NCBI RefSeq assembly: GCF_019084075.1 | Contig: NZ_JAHREN010000001.1 | Coordinates: 2,887,501-2,951,500, forward strand | Origin: Siccirubricoccus sp. G192 | GTDB taxonomy: Bacteria; Pseudomonadota; Alphaproteobacteria; Acetobacterales; Acetobacteraceae | DNA length: 64,000 nucleotides | Direction of reading: 5' to 3' | Part shown: piece after piece, positions 62,958 to 64,000 of the stretch | Numbering within the stretch: the stretch's first letter is position 1 | How the letters are laid out: every line of letters begins with the position of its first letter | Notes under the pieces: model-generated | What the model saw: only the letters and a program-made list of their open reading frames with translations | Databases searched by the model: none | What the model was told of the DNA's origin: nothing | Made by a program: the position numbers and the translations under genes

Positions 62958-63290
62958 CTATTCGGCCGCGGCGCGGAGATGCGGCAGCGGCGCGCGGGTG
63001 ATCTCGCTCATGCGCTCCCGCACATCGAAGATCCGGATGTCGAGTTCGCTGATATCCGGGTTGGCGCGCATCCGCGCGGCGATGGGGCCATTGGCGTAGG
63101 CTTCCGCCGCCGCGCGGCTTTCGAACAGGTAGATACCGCCGGCGCGGCGTTCCTCCGCGCCATCGAGCCAGATCTTCCAGAGCAGGCCGGGGACCTCCAG
63201 GAATTGCGCGGCGCGGGCATCCGTGTAGCGCGCTTCCCATTCCGCCTTGGGCATCTCCGGGCGGCGGTAGTTGATCTGCACGATCACCAT
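62958..63290 (-). CDS. YdhR family monooxygenase-like protein
   Basis: A 110-residue alpha+beta barrel protein. VPGLLWKIWLDGAEERRAGGIYLFESRAAAEAYANG (key parts GLLWKIW and AGGIYLF) closely follows YdhR of E. coli, and DIRIFDVRERMSEITRAPL matches its end. YdhR is a dimeric ferredoxin-like protein proposed to be a monooxygenase for aromatic compounds; activity is unproven. It follows the luciferase-like monooxygenase by 22 bp, so both are probably cotranscribed. Confidence 0.88.
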   Translation of the reverse strand: MVIVQINYRRPEMPKAEWEARYTDARAAQFLEVPGLLWKIWLDGAEERRAGGIYLFESRAAAEAYANGPIAARMRANPDISELDIRIFDVRERMSEITRAPLPHLRAAAE

Positions 63291-63312
63291 CGGGGTCTCT
63301 CCCTCAATCTCG

Positions 63313-64000
63313 CTATTGCGCCGCCAGCGCCGCGGGGTCGGCGGGCGTCAGGTGCCGGATTCGCGGCAGGACCTCCTGCTGTAACAGGCGCAGCGAGTTG
63401 TGCCAGGCGCCGGGGTTCTCGGCATAGTCAAAGCCGAAGACCAGAAGCTGGCCGAAGCCGCCGACCTCGTTGTAGATGCGCTCCAGCTTCTCGGCCACCG
63501 TTGTGGGGGAGCCGATCAGCCAATTGTGCCGCGCGCAGTATTCCACCGTCACGTCGCTGTCCGGCACCTCCGGGCTGTGCTTCAGGTAGTCCTTGAAGCC
63601 GAAATTCGCCAGCAGCGGCAGGAAATACTCGCCCATCATCCGGCCCATCATGGAGCCGACGGAAAGCCGCCAGGCTTCCTCATCCGTATCGGCCACGAAG
63701 ACCTCGCGCACCAGGCGCCAGTCGCGGCGGCTCGGCGTGCGGCCGGTGCGGCGGGCGCCGGCCTCCACGCTGTCCCAATGGCTGGTGACATAGCCCGGGT
63801 TGAGGTTCAGGCTCATCGGCAGGAAGCCGCGCTCGCCCGCCAGTTTCAGCGTGTCGGAATTCTTCGAAAGCCCGGCGACGCCGATCGGCGGATGCGGCGC
63901 CTGCACGGGCTTGATGTGCGGCTTGAGGAAGCCGAACATCGTCTCCGGCTTGTCCACCTTCCAGAATTTGCCCTCATGGTGGAAGGGCGCGTCCTCGGTC
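63313..64000 (-). CDS. LLM class flavin-dependent oxidoreductase, C-terminal part (runs off the window)
   Basis: The frame is open to the last base, so the N-terminus is outside. About 229 residues are seen, beginning EDAPFHHEGKFWKV, which is typical of bacterial luciferase-like monooxygenases. IKPVQAPHPPIGVAGLSKNS, ERGFLPMSLNLNPGYVTSHW and WLIGSPTTVAEKLERIYNEVGGFGQLLVFGFDYA (key part GSPTTVAEKL) follow. Members use reduced FMN to oxygenate small molecules. With the YdhR-like gene downstream, an aromatic or alkane-type oxidation pathway is possible. Confidence 0.88.
   Translation of the reverse strand, partial: TEDAPFHHEGKFWKVDKPETMFGFLKPHIKPVQAPHPPIGVAGLSKNSDTLKLAGERGFLPMSLNLNPGYVTSHWDSVEAGARRTGRTPSRRDWRLVREVFVADTDEEAWRLSVGSMMGRMMGEYFLPLLANFGFKDYLKHSPEVPDSDVTVEYCARHNWLIGSPTTVAEKLERIYNEVGGFGQLLVFGFDYAENPGAWHNSLRLLQQEVLPRIRHLTPADPAALAAQ

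Noticed and set aside
1..64000. CRISPR array, prophage, insertion sequence, toxin-antitoxin or defence island
   Set aside because: No spaced direct repeats, transposase, integrase, phage structural protein or restriction gene was recognised; long intergenic gaps are few.
1..64000. tRNA or rRNA genes
   Set aside because: No intergenic region shows a cloverleaf with a TTC-containing T arm or any rRNA-like conserved block.

Overview
The window is a high-GC (about 70 % by eye) chromosomal segment of an alphaproteobacterium. Three Bug/TctC-type solute receptors, a fused ArsR-methyltransferase beside metH, a NepR-like anti-sigma factor, DUF1289 and DUF1194 proteins and overall gene style all fit Acetobacteraceae (Roseomonas-like). 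That placement is inferred from gene content; no rRNA is present. I see no tRNA, CRISPR array, prophage or insertion sequence. I found no new defence or mobile system; what deserves attention is regulatory and architectural.

Layout. 1-1.3 kb: the C-terminal part of a secreted RTX repeat protein with a clear terminator. 1.4-4.8 kb: methyltransferase, UDP-glucuronate 4-epimerase and a divergent nucleotide-sugar dehydrogenase (surface polysaccharide precursors). 4.8-11.5 kb: short-chain acid use, with prpE diverging from DUF485-actP-DUF294-exonuclease. 11.6-17.6 kb: an MHS-family symporter, then an FcbT/TakP-type TRAP transporter operon (P, Q, M) ending in a degenerate hydratase-like protein. 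17.7-23.3 kb: ferredoxin-NADP reductase, two acetyltransferases, a small membrane peptide, an amidase and a serine hydrolase. 23.3-34.7 kb: a cobalamin/methionine region with an ArsR-methyltransferase regulator and palindromic operator, metH, a TonB protein, a cobalamin adenosyltransferase, a lipid kinase, and BtuB under a cobalamin riboswitch. 34.7-43.6 kb: ExoD, CoA-transferase/enoyl-CoA hydratase, a branched-chain-type binding protein, RidA, DUF1194, a PhnW-like aminotransferase, and formate-THF ligase. 43.8-46.1 kb: an ECF sigma factor convergent with a NepR-like gene, then a TPR-methyltransferase. 46.1-64 kb: organic-acid catabolism genes with several binding proteins that lack cognate permeases, plus rarA.

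How genes work together. Cobalamin taken up by BtuB (energised by TonB) would be adenosylated by the ATR and used by MetH, whose regulator probably senses the methionine cycle. PrpE and ActP serve propionate/acetate. The TRAP operon and the Bug/ABC receptors collect organic acids that lyase, hydrolase, dehydrogenase and dioxygenase operons degrade.

A striking technical feature is that nine genes have a reading frame broken by a single indel. Seven breaks lie in G or C runs of 6-8 and fit extra bases; two fit a missing base at short G tracts. All restore full-length, well-conserved proteins when corrected. I treat these as probable homopolymer sequencing errors, but phase variation or decay cannot be excluded without reads.
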